A stretch of DNA of 35,014 nucleotides from Clostridia bacterium (GTDB lineage Bacteria; Bacillota; Clostridia; Christensenellales; Aristaeellaceae). The notes below the pieces were generated by a model, which had not been told where the DNA came from, ran no database searches, and was given only the letters and a program-made list of their open reading frames with translations. The stretch lies in NCBI GenBank assembly GCA_017471885.1, contig JAFURI010000033.1:1-35014 (forward strand), in the 5' to 3' direction. Shown here piece by piece: positions 32,641 to 35,014 of the stretch. A program made the translations under genes and the position numbers. The number at the start of each line of letters is the position of its first letter. The stretch's first letter is position 1.

Positions 32641-33245
32641 AGCTGCTGCTGATTTCGGACGAGGAATCCCCCTTCCTGTGGGAATACTTCAAGCCCGGTA
32701 TGCTGGACGACGTGGACGCCATCATCTCCTGCGGCGACCTGAACCCTCATTATCTTTCCTTTCTGGTCACCATGGGTAAGGCGCCGGTGTACTATGTCCA
32801 CGGCAACCATGACGGCCGGTACGACAAGGATCCGCCGGAAGGCTGCGAGTGCATTGAGGATCAGATTGTGAACATAGGCGGTCTTCGTGTGCTGGGACTG
32901 GGCGGCTGCCTGCGCTACGGCCCGGGACCGCACCAGTACACAGAGAAGGAGATGCGCAGGCGCATCCGCCGCCTGTGGTGGCAGCTGCTTCTCCACAAGG
33001 GCGTGGACGTGATCGTCACCCATGCGCCGGTGCGGGGCATCGGCGATGAGGATCACATCTCCCACCGCGGCTTTGAGGTTTTCCGCGAGCTGCTGGAGAA
33101 GCATAAGCCCCGGTACTGGTTCTTCGGCCATGTGCATACCCGCTACGGCGGAAACACCAAAAGGGTATTCTGCCAGGGAGAAACCACGCTGATCAACGCC
33201 TGCGAGCGGTTCATGCTGGACACCGAAACCAGCGAACGGCAGTAA
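32637..33245 (+). CDS. Metallophosphoesterase (calcineurin-like)
   Basis: A 202-aa cytoplasmic phosphoesterase with the binuclear-metal motifs GDLN (33-36), GNHD (56-59), THAP (128-131) and GHVH (164-167). The first motif, normally D-x-H, reads SDEES (D8, E10), so one metal ligand is changed; Glu could replace His. Its ATG overlaps the stop codon of the ParB-like/BMP gene (ATGA), which indicates translational coupling and a shared function. The substrate could be a nucleotide or cyclic nucleotide in view of the partner, but this is inference. The transcript may end at the hairpin 33311-33346. Confidence 0.85.
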   Translation: MKLLLISDEESPFLWEYFKPGMLDDVDAIISCGDLNPHYLSFLVTMGKAPVYYVHGNHDGRYDKDPPEGCECIEDQIVNIGGLRVLGLGGCLRYGPGPHQYTEKEMRRRIRRLWWQLLLHKGVDVIVTHAPVRGIGDEDHISHRGFEVFRELLEKHKPRYWFFGHVHTRYGGNTKRVFCQGETTLINACERFMLDTETSERQ

Positions 33246-33310
33246 CGGTATATGGAGCGTCCGGTCTGAAAACTGAACCGAACCAGCAAAACCGGATAAT
33301 AGACAAAGAG

Positions 33311-33346
33311 CCCCCTGATGTAGGATAAAAGAACTACGTCAGGGGG
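33311..33346. terminator. Stem-loop after the phosphoesterase (possible terminator or element end)
   Basis: CCCCCTGATGTAG and CTACGTCAGGGGG pair over 13 bases with one G-T mismatch and a ten-base loop. No T-tract follows on the plus strand, so termination is not certain. Its position just upstream of a transposase relic means it could also belong to that element. Confidence 0.5.
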
Positions 33347-33365
33347 TAATTATCTGGAGAAACGA

Positions 33366-33575
33366 AAATGGACAGATGTATCAAAGTGTGGCGAAGTCAT
33401 CGAACAGAAGCGGCGAGAAGGAAAGACCTGACAAGAGATAACTGACACACTTGGTCTGGAGAAGATCCAAATCAAGAATTGGATCAATCGCTACAACCGC
33501 GCTCAGGAGAAAGCCAACAAAGGGATCATTCCCAAGGCGAAGGGGCGTCCAAGGAAAAACCACTCACAAGGATAG
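33366..33575 (+). pseudogene. Relic of an IS3-type transposase OrfA (helix-turn-helix part)
   Basis: Read from 33366 the frame gives KWTDVSKCGEVIEQKRREGKT, a TGA at 33429-33431, then QEITDTLGLEKIQIKNW, INRYNRAQEKANKG and KGRPRKN before a stop at 33573. This is the helix-turn-helix plus linker of an IS3/IS150-like OrfA. The internal stop, the absence of an in-frame start and the missing OrfB show that the element is dead. An ATG at 33368 is in the wrong frame. Confidence 0.65.
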
Positions 33576-33785
33576 AAGCCTGTCCGGGCGAAGGATGGTT
33601 TGGCAGACTTCCTTCACCTTGGCGATGACTGCTTGCATCACCGGCTGTTCCTTGATGAAGTAGCAGCTGCACACACCCGCCTTGGTGAATCGCTGGCAGG
33701 TACGGCAAACGAAGAACAGCCTTTCTTCTCCGGCAGTGTTGGGGCGGTTCATCACCGCCATGGAGTATGCGGACTGGATTCCGAT
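33564..33785 (-). pseudogene. Possible relic of a serine recombinase zinc-ribbon segment
   Basis: On the minus strand the frame encodes FFVCRTCQRF, then TKAGVCSCYFIKEQPVMQ, followed by AVIAKVKEV. The Cys-x-x-Cys...Cys-x-Cys pattern and the following YFIKE...AVIAKVKEV helix are like the zinc-ribbon and coiled-coil of large serine recombinases (TnpX/TndX type). Only about 70 residues remain, bounded by stops, and the catalytic domain is absent. The C-terminal end runs into the transposase relic, so the two fragments are joined back to back. Identification by eye only. Confidence 0.45.
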
Positions 33786-33999
33786 TCACGGAGATGCAAT
33801 TCAAAGCGTTTTATCAACCTGTCGTTGATTGTGATCATTTGACCCTCCTTCTTCTACTCTCTATTCTTTTTTACGAACTTGGCGAAGAAATGCATAGGGG
33901 AACACTCCAAATTGATGCAGTAAAAGATACTCTGAATAAAAAGCCTCCTTTACATGAAAAAACAATACATATCTCCCTGATGCCCTATAGACACGGATG
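33786..33999. other. AT-rich non-coding stretch
   Basis: I see no gene in this interval. Base composition changes here to clearly A/T-rich, unlike the GC-rich genes on both sides, which fits remnant mobile DNA. The promoter for the sigma-factor gene lies at its right end. Confidence 0.5.
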
Positions 34000-34008
34000 T
34001 GGTATACT
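34000..34008 (+). promoter_or_regulatory. Extended -10 promoter of the sigma-factor gene
   Basis: TGGTATACT is an extended -10 element (TG-N-TATACT) about 45 bases before the start codon. No good -35 is present, as is usual for extended -10 promoters. Confidence 0.5.
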
Positions 34009-34053
34009 GTTACAAACAGCATTTCTTATTGCTAATTATGGGAGGGGATGGTC

Positions 34054-34587
34054 ATGTGGCTGATTCCGCAAAAGGAAACAACGACGTCACCGGATCACTG
34101 GGAGTGGTTCAAGGAACGCTATACCCAGCGCATGCAGAATGTGCTTTTTGCGGAGGCCGTGCGCATACTTGGATCACGCGACGATGCGCAGGATGTGATG
34201 CAGGAAGCTATGCTGCGCGGCGTCACATATTGCTGGCAGCTGCGCGATGAGGAGAAGCTTTTTCAATGGATGTTCACCATTGTACGCAATCTGTGCTTTG
34301 ATATGAAAAGACAGCGTTTTCGGGCGAAGATGTGTACGCTGCAGCTAAAGACGGGCTTGGTACAAACCACGGTGAGTCTGGAGGACAGAGCCATATCGCA
34401 GGAAAACGAAGCGGCGATCAAAGCATATCTGAAGCAGCTGAAGTCGCCTGAAAAGGAGATTGTGCATCTGAGAATGAGTACGGATAAGACGCTGAAGGAG
34501 ATTGCAGAAGAGCTGGGACTGAACTATCACACCACAAGATTCAAATACAACCGTCTGATGAAGAAAATCATGAAGATCGTGAGGTGA
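34054..34587 (+). CDS. RNA polymerase sigma factor, sigma-70 family (ECF-like)
   Basis: A 177-aa sigma factor. Region 2 spans about 25-92 (LFAEAVRILGSRDDAQDVMQ, then FQWMFTIVRNLCFDMKRQRF, the -10 recognition helix). Region 4 spans about 125-177 (LKSPEKEIVHLRMS, TLKEIAEELGLNYHTTRFKY, the -35 helix-turn-helix). The G-rich GGAGGGG at 34041-34047 is six bases before the ATG at 34054; the ATG at 34048 abuts the binding site and is less likely. The gene after it starts five bases past its stop and encodes a membrane protein, a classic sigma/anti-sigma arrangement. Target genes are unknown. Confidence 0.85.
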   Translation: MWLIPQKETTTSPDHWEWFKERYTQRMQNVLFAEAVRILGSRDDAQDVMQEAMLRGVTYCWQLRDEEKLFQWMFTIVRNLCFDMKRQRFRAKMCTLQLKTGLVQTTVSLEDRAISQENEAAIKAYLKQLKSPEKEIVHLRMSTDKTLKEIAEELGLNYHTTRFKYNRLMKKIMKIVR

Positions 34588-34592
34588 AACAT

Positions 34593-35014
34593 ATGAAGAA
34601 GCTGAATAGAAGAATACTGGAAGCCCAGCTCCGGAACATGGAGAATCAACCTACCGCAGAAGATATGGCCCGCATGGCAGAGGGAGAGCAGCTTGCTTAT
34701 GCGGAATACCTGCGCAGACAGGCCGCGGAAGCACAGGATGCAGCAGCAAAGCGGCAAAAGAAAAAAAGCCGCCGCCTGCGCACGGTGGTGGTGTGCGCGC
34801 TGGCGGCAGCCTTCCTTGGGTTACCCTTGCTGTATACCATGCTGATGCCCGTGACCGTGAGCAACGCCAACAGCTTCATGCGTCAGGCAACAATCTGGAT
34901 CAACGACACGCTGCACCTGAACATCAAGATCGAGGAGCCCGTGCAGGGGGATGGGCGCGTCTATGATACAGAAACCGTTGAAATGACGTTCCCAAGCGTT
35001 GCGGATGCGGAAGC
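34593..35014 (+). CDS. Membrane protein, probable anti-sigma partner (DUF4367-like), cut by the window end
   Basis: 140 codons are present and the frame is open at the window edge. Residues 1-60 are cytoplasmic and charged (MENQPTAEDMARMAEGEQLA, then a KRQKKKSRR cluster), 64-84 form one membrane helix (VVVCALAAAFLGLPLLYTML), and the rest faces outside. The stretch EMTFPSVADAE resembles the F-x-S-x-x-E-A motif seen at the start of DUF4367 domains in clostridial anti-sigma-like proteins. GAGGTG lies upstream of the ATG. It directly follows the sigma-factor gene and is probably cotranscribed and antagonistic to it; that is inference from context. Confidence 0.7.
   Translation, partial: MKKLNRRILEAQLRNMENQPTAEDMARMAEGEQLAYAEYLRRQAAEAQDAAAKRQKKKSRRLRTVVVCALAAAFLGLPLLYTMLMPVTVSNANSFMRQATIWINDTLHLNIKIEEPVQGDGRVYDTETVEMTFPSVADAE

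Noticed and set aside
33429-33431. TGA in the transposase relic as a selenocysteine or recoding site
   Set aside because: Transposases of this type do not use it, there is no start codon, and the partner frame is missing, so decay is the simpler explanation.
1-35014. CRISPR arrays, rRNA or tRNA genes
   Set aside because: No regular direct repeats with spacers and no cloverleaf or rRNA-like sequence were seen on either strand.

Overview
The window looks like a chromosomal segment of a GC-rich anaerobic member of the Bacillota (class Clostridia, most likely a gut or rumen lineage). I infer this from strong AGGAGG-type ribosome binding sites on nearly every gene, Gram-positive-type LexA boxes, an LplABC-style sugar transporter with no ATPase of its own, many intracellular carbohydrate enzymes, and relics of clostridial mobile elements. 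Species cannot be named from the sequence. I saw no rRNA, tRNA or CRISPR array.

Layout. (a) 1-1720, plus strand: a run of four hairpins, then iolE (inosose dehydratase) and an unrecognised gene. (b) 1778-4611, minus strand: a four-gene unit (85-aa protein, tRNA-dihydrouridine synthase, ABC-like ATPase, flavin-reductase-like protein) read from a promoter that carries two LexA-type boxes. (c) 4751-8005, minus strand: a secreted protein of unknown function, and a GH43-like gene followed by an aldo/keto reductase with ferredoxin-type clusters. (d) 8189-11109, plus strand: a six-hairpin glycosidase and a cytoplasmic GH10-like xylanase. (e) 11170-12960, minus strand: a PrpR-N/Fis regulator whose sigma-54 ATPase domain has lost its key motifs. 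It is divergent from (f) 13178-27545, plus strand: eleven tightly packed genes encoding a four-carbon acid-sugar kinase, an iron alcohol dehydrogenase, a DapA-family aldolase, a PdxA-family dehydrogenase, two permeases and a binding protein, a six-hairpin glycosidase, a Gfo/Idh oxidoreductase, a PL22-like oligogalacturonate lyase and a sialidase-fold propeller protein. (g) 27612-30496, minus strand: a MATE exporter, an alpha/beta esterase and an SGNH hydrolase. (h) 30685-33245, plus strand: a ParB-like/BMP fusion protein overlapping a metallophosphoesterase. (i) 33246-34053: mobile-element relics. (j) 34054 to the end: a sigma factor and a membrane partner cut by the window edge.

How it fits together. 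Blocks c-f form an intracellular glycan-utilisation island. Oligosaccharides would enter through the LplABC-type importer and be cut inside the cell by the lyase, propeller and glycosidases, none of which has a signal peptide. A four-carbon (or branched) sugar acid would then be phosphorylated by the DUF1537 kinase and oxidised by the PdxA homologue toward triose phosphate. Joining a DUF1537/PdxA acid-sugar route to a PL22-like lyase and an importer in one operon, beside a degenerate sigma-54-type regulator, is the most novel-looking feature of the window. The substrate is not known and the pathway is inference.
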